Shown here: in pieces, positions 10,747 through 21,383 of the stretch
How positions within the stretch are numbered: the first letter of the stretch is position 1
Layout: every line of letters starts with the position of its first letter
DNA from: Dracaena cambodiana
Lineage: Eukaryota; Streptophyta; Magnoliopsida; Asparagales; Asparagaceae
Assembly (NCBI GenBank): GCA_036321105.1
Contig: JAYEPQ010000005.1
Location: forward strand, 40,165,029 to 40,229,028
Direction of reading: 5' to 3'
DNA: 64,000 nucleotides
Notes under the pieces: generated by a model
The model's database searches: none
Told to the model about the DNA's origin: nothing
The model's input: the letters and a program-made list of their open reading frames with translations, nothing else
Position numbers and translations under genes: made by a program

Positions 10747-13700
10747 AAGTATGAATTGCCCAACGCCAACTAGGAAATGGGAAGAGAACTAGTTTCTCGC
10801 CAACCCATTATACTGGGGTAAAAGTATGAATTGCCCAATGCCGACTAGGCAATGGGAAGAGAACAAGTTTCTCGCCAACCCATCATACTAGGGTAAAAGT
10901 ATGAATTGCCCAACGCCAACTAGGCAATGGGAAGAGAACGAGTTTCTCGCCAACCCATCATACTGGGGTAAAAGTATGAATTGCCCAACGCCAACTAGGC
11001 AATAGGAAGAGAACGAGTTTCTCGCCAACCCATCATACTGGGGTAAAAGTATGAATTGCCCAACGCCAACTAGGCAATGGGAAGAGAACGAGTTTCTCGC
11101 CAACCCATCATGCTGGGGTAAAAGTATGAATTGCCCAACGCCAACTAGGCAATGGGAAGAGAACAAGTTTCTCGCCAACCCATTATGCTGGGGTAAAAGT
11201 ATGAATTGCCCAACGCCAACTAGGCAATGGGAAGAGAACAAGTTTCTCGCCAACCCATCATGCTGGGGTAAAAGTATGAATTGCCCAACGCCGACTAGGC
11301 AATGGGAAGAGAACGAGTTTCTCGCCAACCCATCATACTGGGGTAAAAGTATGAATTGCCCAACGCCAACTAGGCAATGGGAAGAGAACAAGTTTCTCGC
11401 CAACCCATCATGCTGGGGTAAAAGTATGAATTGCCCAACGCTAACTAGGCAATGGGAAGAGAACGAGTTTCTCGCCAACCCATCATACTGGGGTAAAAGT
11501 ATGAATTGCCCAACGCCAACTAGGCAATGGGAAGAAAACTAGTTTCTCGCCAACCCATCATGCTGGGGTAAAAGTATGAATTGCCCAACGCCAACTAGGT
11601 AATGGGAAGAGAACGAGTTTCTCGCCAACCCATCATACTGGGGTAAAAGTATGAATTGCCCAACGCCAACTAGGCAATGGGAAGAGAACAAGTTTCTCGC
11701 CAACCCATCATACTGGGGTAAAAGTATGAATTGCCCAACGCCGACTAGGCAATAGGAAGAGAACAAGTTTCTCGCCAACCTATCATACTGGGGTAAAAGT
11801 ATGAATTGCCCAACGCCGATTAGGCAATGGGAAGAGAACTAGTTTCTCGCCAACCCATCATGCTGGGGTAAAAGTATGAATTGCCCAACGCCAACTAGGC
11901 AATGGGAAGAGAACTACTTTCTCGCCAACCCATCATACTGGGGTAAAAGTATGAATTGCCCAACGCCGACTAGGCAATGGGAAGAGAACAAGTTTCTCGC
12001 CAACCCATCATACTGGGGTAAAAGTATGAATTGCCCAACGCTAACTAGGCAATAGGAAGAGAACGAGTTTCTCGCCAACCCATCATACTGGGGTAAAAGT
12101 ATGAATTGCCCAACGCCAACTAGGCAATGGGAAGAGAACAAGTTTCTCACCAACCCATCATGCTGGGGTAAAAGTATGAATTGCCCAACGCCGACTAGGC
12201 AATGGGAAGAGAACGAGTTTCTCGCCAACCCATCATGCTGGGGTAAAAGTATGAATTGCCCAACGCCAACTAGGCAATGGGAAGAGAACAAGTTTCTCGC
12301 CAACCCATCATGCTGGGGTAAAAGTATGAATTGCCCAACGCCAACTAGGCAATGGGAAGAGAACAAGTTTCTCGCCAACCCATCATGCTGGGGTAAAAGT
12401 ATGAATTGCCCAACGCCGACTAGGCAATGGGAAGAGAACGAGTTTCTCGCCAACCCATCATACTGGGGTAAAACTATGAATTGCCTAACGCCAACTAGGC
12501 AATGGGAAGAGAACAAAGTTTCTCGCCAACCCATCATACTAGGGTAAAAGTATGAATTGCCCAACGCTAACTAGGCAATGGGAAGAGAACGAGTTTCTCG
12601 CCAACCCATCATACTGGGGTAAAAGTGTGAATTGCCCAACGCCAACTAGGCAATGGGAAGAAAACTAGTTTCTCGCCAACCCATCATGCTGGGGTAAAAG
12701 TATGAATTGCCCAACGCCAACTAGGCAATGGGAAGAGAACGAGTTTCTCGCCAACCCATCATACTGGGGTAAAAGTATGAATTGCCCAACGCCAACTAGG
12801 CAATGGGAAGAGAACAAGTTTCTCGCCAACCCATCATACTGGGGTAAAAGTATGAATTGCCCAACGCCGACTAGGCAATAGGAAGAGAACAAGTTTCTCG
12901 CCAACCTATCATACTGGGGTAAAAGTATGAATTGCCCAACGCCGACTAGGCAATGGGAAGAGAACTAGTTTCTCGCCAACCCATCATGCTGGGGTAAAAG
13001 TATGAATTGCCCAACGCCAACTAGGCAATGGGAAGAGAACTACTTTCTCGCCAACCCATCATACTGGGGTAAAGTATGAATTGCCCAACGCCGACTAGGC
13101 AATGGGAAGAGAACAAGTTTCTCGCCAACCCATCATACTGGGGTAAAAGTATGAATTGCCCAACGCCAACTAGGCAATAGGAAGAGAACGAGTTTCTCGC
13201 CAACCCATTATACTGGGGTAAAAGTATGAATTGCCCAACGCCAACTAGGCAATGGGAAGAGAACAAGTTTCTCACTAACCCATCATGCTGGGGTAAAAGT
13301 ATGAATTGCCCAACGCCGACTAGGCAATGGGAAGAGAACGAGTTTCTCGCCAACCCATCATGCTGGGGTAAAAGTATGAATTGCCCAACGCCAACTAGGC
13401 AATGGGAAGAGAACAAGTTTCTCGCCAACCCATCATGCTGGGGTAAAAGTATGAATTGCCCAACGCCAACTAGGCAATGGGAAGAGAACAAGTTTCTCGC
13501 CAACCCATCATGCTGGGGTAAAAGTATGAATTGCCCAACGCCGACTAGGCAATGGGAAGAGAACGAGTTTCTCGCCAACCCATCATACTGGGGTAAAACT
13601 ATGAATTGCCTAACGCCAACTAGGCAATGGGAAGAGAACAAAGTTTCTCGCCAACCCATCATACTAGGGTAAAAGTATTAATTGCCCAACGCTAACTAGG

Positions 13701-14207
13701 CAATGGGAAGAGAACGAGTTTCTCGCCAACCCATCATACTGGGGTAAAAGTATGAATTGCCCAACGCCAACTAGGCAATGGGAAGAGAACTAGTTTTTCG
13801 CCAACCCATCATGCTGGGGTAAAAGTATGAATTGCCCAACGCCAACTAGGCAATGGGAAGAGAACGAGTTTCTCGCCAACCCATCATACTGGGGTAAAAG
13901 TATGAATTGCCCAACGCCAACTAGGCAATGGGAAGAGAACAAGTTTCTCGCCAACCCATCATACTGGAGTAAAAGTATGAATTGCCCAACGCCGACTAGG
14001 CAATAGGAAGAGAACAAGTTTCTCGCCAACCTATCATACTGGGGTAAAAGTATGAATTGCCCAACGCCGACTAGGCAATGGGAAGAGAACTAGTTTCTCG
14101 CCAACCCATCATGCTGGGGTAAAAGTATGAATTGCCCAACGCCAACTAGGCAATGGGAAGAGAACGAGTTTCTCGCCAACCCATCATGCTGGGGTAAAAG
14201 TATGAAT
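10747..14207 (+). repeat. Element A: 75-bp tandem array II, about 46 units
   Basis: Units of AGTATGAATTGCCCAACGCC, then AACTAGGCAATGGGAAGAG, AACAAGTTTCTCGCCAACCC and ATCATACTGGGGTAAA. The period is 75 bp, so frames stay open for long distances on both strands without being genes. Junctions fold as CATACT-GGGGTAAA-AGTATG, and ATTGCC pairs with GGCAAT inside the unit. E has about 12 units and B about 8. Arrays in this position are typical of Tat-lineage 3' regions and are known as a source of satellite DNA. Confidence 0.95.
11539..14207 (+). repeat. Higher-order repeat: 15-monomer block of 1125 bp
   Basis: Monomer variants recur in the same order every 1125 bp (15 x 75). Block starts are 11539, 12665 and 13790, the last truncated. 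The stretches 12101-12547 and 13226-13672 translate identically. The proximal part (10747-11538) is more diverged and looks one monomer short. This is the organisation usually seen in satellite DNA. Confidence 0.85.
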
Positions 14208-14631
14208 CGCCCAATACCGATGAAGTAAAGGGAAGAGGAAAAGTTTGGCATTTAAGCCCAAACGTACTCCTCGACAACTCACCATGTTGAGGGGAATAAC
14301 ATGGCCAGCCCAACTCAAACGGTAGTTGGTAAAGGCTAATTAAATCCGTTAATAGCTGGGGGTTTGCTAAAAATCCCATATTAAACTTTAATTTTTACTT
14401 CGGCTCGAGAAATTGAGCATAAACGGTACCGACATAAATCGTTTTGACGGCAGGTTATTTGTTAGGCAAGCAAATTTGTTTTGAAGCCGGCAAATAAAAG
14501 AGTCAAAAGAATCATCTTTATTAAAAAGGTGAAGATACAAAAAGAATTTCAAAGAAACATCGTAAGGTTATCTCTCTCATGTTTACGAAATTCTTATTAC
14601 AAGGAAGATAAAAGCGTAAAGAGAAATGAAA
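14208..14631 (+). repeat. Element A: conserved structured block after array II, and alpha 3' flank
   Basis: About 170 bp (14210-14380) shared by all elements in the window. It contains CCATGTT-GAGGGGAAT-AACATGG, then CCAACT-CAAACGGT-AGTTGG, then TAGC facing GCTA around TGGGGGTTT. From 14390 to 14631 is the 3' flank of antisense gene alpha, with its poly(A) signal (AATAAA on the minus strand, 14517-14522). No other gene is seen. Confidence 0.8.
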
Positions 14632-17600
14632 CTATTGGCCTCCCAGGAGTCTCAATTGGTTTATTGTCTCATCTAAATTTCTACGATGAGAAGCCTCCAC
14701 GGTTTGCTGAGCTTGCCTACGCAACTCATCATCACTTATTGTAAGTTGTTGCTGACGAGATTCTTCTATGGCACGATTCCTGGCCATCTCTTCCTGCTGA
14801 ATCTGCACCTGCTGGACAAGCAACATCTCCCGCTTCTTGACAGATTCTCCTAATTGGAGTTCATTTTCTATCAAGGTGGCCCGAGCTCTGGCAATCGTCT
14901 CCTGGGCTTTAGAGATGGCCGCCTGACTTTCCTCAATTCCAAAGTTTACCCTCTGCAGGTCGCCAAGAACGAATTCCCGACTGGCCTGGAGCTCTGTCAG
15001 CTCCTGAGACCATCTCTCCTCCTGCTGCCTTAAAATATTTCTTCGAGATAAAGATTCTGCCCGAAGCCGCGCCAGCTCTATCTCAGTGATCGCCTCCACA
15101 TCCGCCTGACGGAGTGTGTGTAGCGTGGTCACCTGCTCTTCTAAGGCAGCAAGGCGGGCCCGGTATGGAGCTGCTCGATCTTGTCCACCGAATTCTTCGA
15201 TATTTCCTAAATAGCGGAGTAACAGTGGATGTGCGAAGTTGAAGAAATCGTGGCCAGCAAGAACCATCTCCACACATCTTCTTAACAAATGCATAAAATC
15301 CTCGACAGTGAAGCCGAAAAGTTTTTCAAGAGGATTTGCACTGTCGGTAGGCAAAGCAGGTAATGCCAAGAAAGGTGTCGTAGGCAAGGGAGCAGTAGTT
15401 GCTGGAATTAGAGAAGAAGAAGCCCGTCTCTGCATTAAATTCATAATATGGGGGACCAGTAGAGCCAGTGCAGATCTGGAAGAGCTGGAGACCCCAGATG
15501 AAGTACCGTCAGTACAGATCACTTGGGTAACCCCACCAATAGGAAGAGAAGATGGGATCACTTCGCCTGAAGCTCCTCCGGTGGGAGAAGCATCTTCGAA
15601 CGAGAATTTTAAATTATTCTCCTCCCCTGCTGGAAGGCTTGAAGTTGGAAGAATTGCAGGTATCTCAGCAGCCACGACAACGGACGACGTTAAAATCGCT
15701 GACTGAGAAGGCACGCCCACGACTGTGGGAAATGTCTCAGTGGAACAGACTGGCGTTGGTAGGAGAAGGTGTAGCCTCATTAGCAGCAGCTGCGATAATA
15801 ATCTCAGTTCTCTCGTCACTTCCCAATTCGTCAATTGGGGAAATTGAGGAGGAAACAGAGGCAGGAGCCGGTGTGGAATAATCAGTCGCAAACTCACCAG
15901 CAGAGCTACCCACACCACCAACGGAGCCGGAATGGTCCATTCTATCGTCAGGCTCTACTTGGGTAGTCGAGTGCATTGGCGAAAGAAGTTGATCACCTGC
16001 ATTTCAGAAGACCAGAAAAGCAGTGTTACGTTAAAATAATAACGGGCAAAAGATAAAATGCTAAAGGCCATACCAGGTGATACCAGTCCAGTTGTCGGAC
16101 TTGAAGGGGGAGTCATTGTCGTTTCCAGCAATGTACCCGTCTCGCTACCCGTTAGTTGCACCCCAGGTTCTGCCATAGGCTCTACGGCCGAAGGAGCCGA
16201 AATCTCAGCAACACTTGGAGCTCTAGCAGGTTCACTCTCCCTTGCCAACGCTGGGGGTAGAGCTGAAGCCAACAAGTCTGAAGCAAGTTTGATAGCCACT
16301 TCTTGGGGGGCTATCAAGGTTTCCTGCGCCAATTTTTGCTTCTTACCCGGCCTTTTCTTTAAAGTGCCGCGGCGTTTGAGAGTCGGACTCAGGGAATGAC
16401 TGACAACAGGCTGAGGAACTCCACCAGCACCAGTATTGTCGTCATCATCACCGGCATCATCGTCTGATTCGCTGACATTCGAAGGCTCAGCCGCAGCGCC
16501 AAGGAATTCTTCCATTCCTTTTATCCTTACCCTAGAAGCACCCTGGCGGCTAATATAGAGGGCTTCAATCTCTTTGCAACAACTATGATTAAGAGAGAAG
16601 CCGGGCACGTCAGCATTCGCAATATTGAACCAATTGCAGGAGCTGAGGGTCATGGCCAATTCTGGCACCTTCTGGGGCAAGGAGAATTCAGCCTCGGTCC
16701 CGCCCGCTGCAAAATGGAACCAGCCACGAGCACCTTCGTATAAATTCCCCTCGTGAGCGAGATATTTATTTGGATTGCCCACATAGAGTTGAGAATATCC
16801 AAACTGGCGAGCAAAGCGACTCGGAGTATATGGTTCGATCTGACACCTGAGATCTTGACGATACACCAAGTGTCCGGGACGGATGTTGAGAAGCCACCAG
16901 AACGCTCCTGCAGATAAAGTAATGAACTTATCTGCTCCCACGGCATCCTTCAGCCTCGTCCCATATCCTCCGCCGGGAAAGTCAGGAAAACACCAGAAGA
17001 TCTCGTAATTCTGAAAGCTACGAAGAGTCTTCCGAATCTGGGACATATAATTCTGCCTCCAGGAAGAACGTTCATACAGTTCTACAAGGAAGCACTTTTC
17101 GCCCGAACGATGCTCCGGTGCACTCATTAAGGAGGGATAGTGCAAGACAAGCCACGCCATCAAATAGGTGTAGGGCATCTCCACCCTAGGGTTTGGAGTT
17201 TTCGGCTGGGCAGTCTCCTTCGACTTGCCATTTCCTTTCCCCTTGACTTTAATAGTAGGGAGGAAATCACGACAGAGCACCCTCAGTCCATATTGCAAAT
17301 TGCATACCATGGCAGGAGCGTTGAAGCCTTTGCTGATCTTGCTCTTGAGTCAGTCCCCACTTTAATTTCCGAGGCATTGCCAGCCTCTGAAGATAGACCA
17401 GAGGATAGCTACGATCCATTCTAGGCAAAAATATCAACATTTCACCTGAGTTATATAGCCAAACACGTTCCCCTTCAGAAAGGATCTCATCTGATTGATC
17501 CATCTGGTCTCCAAAGAGGAAGGCGGGTTTTTCCATCACCTCTCTATTCACAGTTTCGAAGGCTGCGTCAGTTATGATTTCTCGCGCAGTGGTGGGATGA

Positions 17601-18372
17601 TATTTGATCAACTTCTCCCTGCGATCCGTCGGGTCTGGTTTGTACGAGGGCAGGATGGTAGTGAAACGGAATTGGCCTGAGGGATCAGAACCCTCAGCAA
17701 AGCCAAAGTAATTCATGTGGGGAAGAGATTCCATCGAATATCCTACTGCACAAAGAAACACCAGAGTAAGAGAAGTTTCTCTAGGGCAGAAAAATTCTCT
17801 AAGTATGGACGCGCGAAGCTAAAGATTAGAACGCGTGAAGCTAAGAATAGCGCCGCGCGAAGCTAAAAATTAGACCGCGCAGAAGTCAAAATAGCCTCGC
17901 GTTTTCAGCGCGACTGCTACTTAAAATAGCCTCGAATTTTCAGCGCGACTGCTACTTAAAATAGCCTCGCGTTTTCAGCGCGACTGCTACTTAAAATAGC
18001 CTCGCGTTTTCAGCGCGACTGCTACTTAAAATAGCCTCGCATTTTCAGCGCGACTGCTACTTAAAATAGCCCCGCGCTTTAAACGCGAGGATGACGCGAT
18101 AACTTTGCGTAAGAAGGCAGTCAGAGACTTTTCTTCTTCTCCAAGCCTTACGGCAGGAGTACTGCGATCTCGCCGGTAAAAGAGTTGATTGATCAGTTAA
18201 AATTAAGCCAAATCACTCTAGAAATGTTCTAAAGAGTCTCGATGGAAAGATTCTTACCCCCGATGGGCGAAATGTGGGCTGGCGCGTCGCTGCCTTGGCC
18301 GCCGCCACCACTGCTTGCGCCAGTCACCGAAGATGGAGCCGCTCGAGAAGTAGCACGAGTTTTGGGTGCCAT
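14632..18372 (-). pseudogene. Element A: antisense gene alpha (plant-mobile-domain-like), damaged copy
   Basis: Three-exon gene opposite to gag-pol. Exon 1 18372-18258 (starts MAPKTRATS), intron 18257-17747, exon 2 17746-16074, intron 16073-15997 (GT..AG, 77 bp), exon 3 15996-14632. Exon 2 begins VGYSMESLPH and carries a basic NLS-like stretch (KRRGTLKKRPGKKQK) after an acidic run. Exon 3 ends in a long coiled coil (LRQQEERWSQELTELQ). Compared with E, about 0.95 kb of exon 2 with the first half of the mobile domain is missing (junction 17317-17341), and 11 bp are lost in exon 3 near 15760, which shifts the frame. See the E copy for the domain call. Confidence 0.75.
17880..18075 (-). repeat. 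35-bp minisatellite in intron 1 of alpha (element A)
   Basis: About six units of AAAATAGCCTCGCGTTTTC plus AGCGCGACTGCTACTT, period 35 bp. The arms TAGC.CTCGCG and CGCGA.TGCTA face each other, so every unit can fold. B has about eleven units of a close variant in the same intron and E about six. Confidence 0.85.
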
Positions 18373-19220
18373 TGCTGAGGAAAATCGACTGAAAGTCTAG
18401 AGGAAACTCGGTCGGAAGAAGATCGGGTCGCCTGAACTCTGATCGCCTGAATCTCTAAGTTTCTGGAAAATTCTCAAATAATGTGAGAAGGATAAGAAAT
18501 AGAGATTTCTTTTAAATGAAAGAAACCGCCTCTTGGAATTCGGTGCGAGTTTCGGAGAAAGTGACTAGTCAGTTACTCTCTAAAATGCGAGGCTATTAGC
18601 CTCGCGGGATGATGGAAAATGCGAAGTTGTTTAACTCCGCACAACTATACAAAACGCGAGGATAGCCTATGCCTTAGCTTCGCGTTTTCATGGAAAAAAC
18701 TTAGATTTTTGACGAGTGCAATTGAGCGCTTCCATCTAAGTTAAAGTGATCATTATCCGATCATTTGGGTATTATCAGTCTAAGTTACGCAGAAGTGCCT
18801 TAGACTATTTTACCAAAATTATTGACCATCTATTTGTTGAGCAAGCAAGTTTATTGAAGCTGACAGATAGAGAGGAAAATAATTTGCCTTTATTTATAAA
18901 AGAAGGAAAGATTACAAAGAGGGAGTTATAGCCCTCCCAAAAGCTTTTACATGATCAACTTATCAATAACCAAACAGTAAGATTTCTCTACGGGGTGTTG
19001 AAGCTCAGTTCCCTGGTTCACATGCAAAAGAACTCCAGATTTCTCTACGGGGTGTTGAAGCTCAATTCCCTGGTTCATATGCAAAAGATCTCCTCTGCAA
19101 ATGTCAACTAGGATCTGTCATCCGAAATGAAGCACGAGAGGAAAGGAAAGTGCTGCACTGAAGCGCAATTCTGAACTGCAAGTGCTGCAATTCTGCACTG
19201 CAAGTGCTGCAGCTCCTTAT
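18373..19220 (-). promoter_or_regulatory. Promoter region of alpha and 3' region of beta (element A)
   Basis: Upstream of alpha: a TATA-like TTTAAAAG on the minus strand at 18509-18516, about 140 bp before the ATG, within sequence homologous to the beta promoter. Farther right lies the beta 3' flank, with AATAAA on the minus strand at 18850-18855 and a roughly 51-bp segment (GTGTTGAAGCTCA..) duplicated at 18981-19085. The lone open frame at 18746-18931 is not conserved and is not called. Confidence 0.55.
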
Positions 19221-20070
19221 TTACAGCCCCTTCAGAAGTTTATCTCTCGGAGCCAGAGCTTGAAACCTGCAACTATGTTGTAAAGCATATGCTTCTGACT
19301 TCCTTAGAGTTACTTCTACTGATGAAGATCGATGGACCCGCATATGTTCCTCTTCAGAAAGGACTGGACTTACTGCAAAAGGAACAGAGTTTCCAAAAGA
19401 GTGAAAACGCGGAGCTAAGCTAACTCCGTGCACAGTTGAAGAAATAGCCTCGCGCTTTAAACGCAGAGGATGATGCGATAACTTCGCGTAAAGGGGGACA
19501 AGATTTCTTTCTGCTCTTTCCTTCTCTTTCAAATTCATAGCGACTACTAATCAAAGATAGCCTCGCAATTCATCGCGACTGCTAATCAAAGATAGCCTCG
19601 CAATTCATCGCGACTAATCAAAGATAGCCTTGCAATTCATCGCGACTGCTAATCAAGGATAGCCTCGCAATTCATAGCGACTGCTAATCAAAGATAGCCT
19701 CGTAATTCATCGCGACTGCTAATCAAGGATAGCCTCGCAATTCATAGCGACTGCTAATCAAAGATAGCCTCGCAATTCATCGCGACTGCTAATCAAAGAT
19801 AGCCTCGCGGATTCATTGGGACTACTAGTAAAGCCCCGCGTTTCAAGCGCAGGGACGACACAATAAAACGGCGGTCTCGCCAACAAGATAAGCAATCATC
19901 CAGAATAAACCAAGCCAAAATATCTCAGAATGGTTCTTAGAAAACCAAGAGATGAGGTTTTTACGTTTGGAAGACGCTGCATAGACTGGTTCGCTGTTGC
20001 ATTTACCTTCACGGCTGCTGCCATTAACGCCGGCCAACTTGCGAAAAGCCAAACTCCTCTGGAGAGACAT
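19221..20070 (-). CDS. Element A: antisense gene beta, small basic protein
   Basis: Two-exon gene opposite to gag-pol. Exon 1 20070-19965 (106 bp, MSLQRSLAFRKLAGVNGSS), intron 19964-19373 (GT..TTTTGCAG), exon 2 19372-19221 (152 bp, SPVLSEEE to LLKGL). Splicing at phase 1 gives an 85-residue protein, matching the lengths in E exactly. It is rich in Ser, Lys and Arg, with no membrane segment after splicing and no domain I recognise. Promoter, intron and 3' flank resemble those of alpha, so the two are probably diverged duplicates. The acceptor and the length conservation support the model; expression is unknown. Confidence 0.5.
19545..19830 (-). repeat. 35-bp minisatellite in the beta intron (element A)
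   Basis: About eight units of AATCAAAGATAGCCTCGCAA plus TTCATCGCGACTGCT. Same design as the alpha intron array, with TCGC facing GCGA within each unit. B has about three units and E about seven. Confidence 0.85.
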
Positions 20071-20399
20071 CCTATGGAGAATTGAACGAAGATCAGTTGG
20101 AGATCATTTGTGAGTCACTCGAGTTCTCAGAAATTCTTCGGATGAGATGAAGAAGAAGATGAGCCGGGAGCTCTATTTAAACAAAATTTCCGTCGCTTGG
20201 TATTCGGCGTGGAAACTCGGGGTAATTAATGACGTAATTACTCATTTCACTGAAGACGAAGTGAAGCTGATTAGCTCCGCGTAAGTGAGCATAACGCGAG
20301 ATAGACTTGGTATTCTAACTTCGCGTTTCAGTTTAGATATCCAAAGTATTTCAAAATCTGCTGAAGTCTAAGCCATTTTGAAAACTTTGGAGGGGGTTC
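20071..20399 (+). promoter_or_regulatory. Beta promoter region and polypurine tract of element A
   Basis: A TATA-like TTTAAATAG lies on the minus strand at 20173-20181, about 100 bp upstream of the beta ATG. At the right end, AACTTTGGAGGGGGTTC abuts the 3' LTR; GGAGGGGG (20389-20396) is the polypurine tract that would prime plus-strand DNA synthesis. The tract is identical in B, C, D and E. Confidence 0.8.
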
Positions 20400-21383
20400 T
20401 GTTGGCAGTGAAAATTTCTAAGTTAAAAAGATTTTCCACAACAGAACGCGGAGCTAATTCAATAGCCCCGCGTTTGGTTATATTAACCCTGCGTTTGAAT
20501 AAAACGCGGAGATGTTTAATAGCTCCGCGTTGATTCCGCAGTTTGGCTTGTATTAGCCTCGCGTTTGAGTAAAACGCGGAGATGATCAATAGCTCCGCAT
20601 TAGCTTCACGTTTTGGTTATTTAGCGTAGCATTCTGATGCGATTAAAGCTCCGCGTAAGCAGATAACCAGAATCTCAAATTGATTGAGATTATAATTCTG
20701 GGCTTATCCAAATACCCGAATCAAGTCTAATCAGAATTCCATCAAAACTAAGATATTTGATTGGAATCCTTAATGAATGCGAGTTCTATTTAGATAGAAA
20801 CTCTTGCATTAACCTGGGAATATAAATACCTTCCTGGTGAAACCCTAGTGGAGGGCTGGAAGGGCATCGGAAGTCTCCTATCGATCCTTTGGCAATTTAA
20901 GTACGCGAGAGAGCCTTGAAGCCTTTGCTGATCGTCTTCTTTTTGGGGGCATCGGAAGTTTCCTATCGATCCTTTGGCAATTCAAGTACGCGAGAGAGCC
21001 TTGAAGCCTTTGCTGATCATCTTCTGAAATCTTGGAGAATTCAAGTTACGCACAGAGCCTTGAGTTCGTGAAGATCAGAGAAAATCACCATCTTCTTTCT
21101 GGAGTTCTTGAGAAGTTCGAGTTACGCGAGAGAGCCTTGAACAAATCAAAACCAGAGAAGATCGTCTATATTCGGCCGATATCTTTAAAAGAGAAGATTT
21201 CAACGTACCGATCGTCCACGGGAACTACTATAGATCCCATCGCCACAGATCCCACAACACATTGTAAAAGAGAGAGATTGAAATATAAAATCCTCTCGTT
21301 TGTTCTTTTTTATCTCTTGTTCACTTTCATTGTAATTTAAGTTAATTCAATGGGAGGAAGCGAAGAAACTTTTGCGACGAACA
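20400..21383 (+). repeat. Element A 3' LTR
   Basis: 984 bp, partner of 490-1468, preceded by the polypurine tract and followed by the GTGAG target duplication at 21384-21388. It has the same TATA box (20821-20828), 85-bp duplication and terminal ATG (21350). Several CpG sites differ from the left LTR as C-to-T or G-to-A. Confidence 0.95.

Larger units (their letters stand above)
490..21383 (+). mobile_element. Element A: full-length Tat-lineage Ty3/gypsy LTR retrotransposon
   Basis: A 20.9-kb element bounded by LTRs of 979 and 984 bp that begin TGTTGGCAG and end GCGACGAACA, with a perfect 5-bp TSD. Order: LTR, primer site, gag with long leader, protease, RT, RNase H, archaeal-type RNase H, integrase, array I, array II, conserved block, antisense genes alpha and beta, polypurine tract, LTR. 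The two RNase H domains and the repeat-rich 3' region are Tat-lineage traits. By eye the LTRs differ at roughly 2% of positions plus a 5-bp indel, so insertion is fairly recent. The coding region is interrupted in at least six places, so this copy is not autonomous. Confidence 0.95.

Noticed and set aside
10888..14029. Long open frames on both strands across the 75-bp array, repeating MNCPTPTRQWEEN or SHCLVGVGQFILLPQ
   Set aside because: The period is 75 bp (25 codons), so absence of a stop in one unit keeps the whole array open. The units are clearly a DNA repeat and the frames differ between elements.
20368..20589. Conserved minus-strand frame in the LTR (also 34022-34252 and 51506-51730)
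   Set aside because: It reads through the U3 inverted repeats and polypurine tract, has no splice or start context, and changes end in each LTR.
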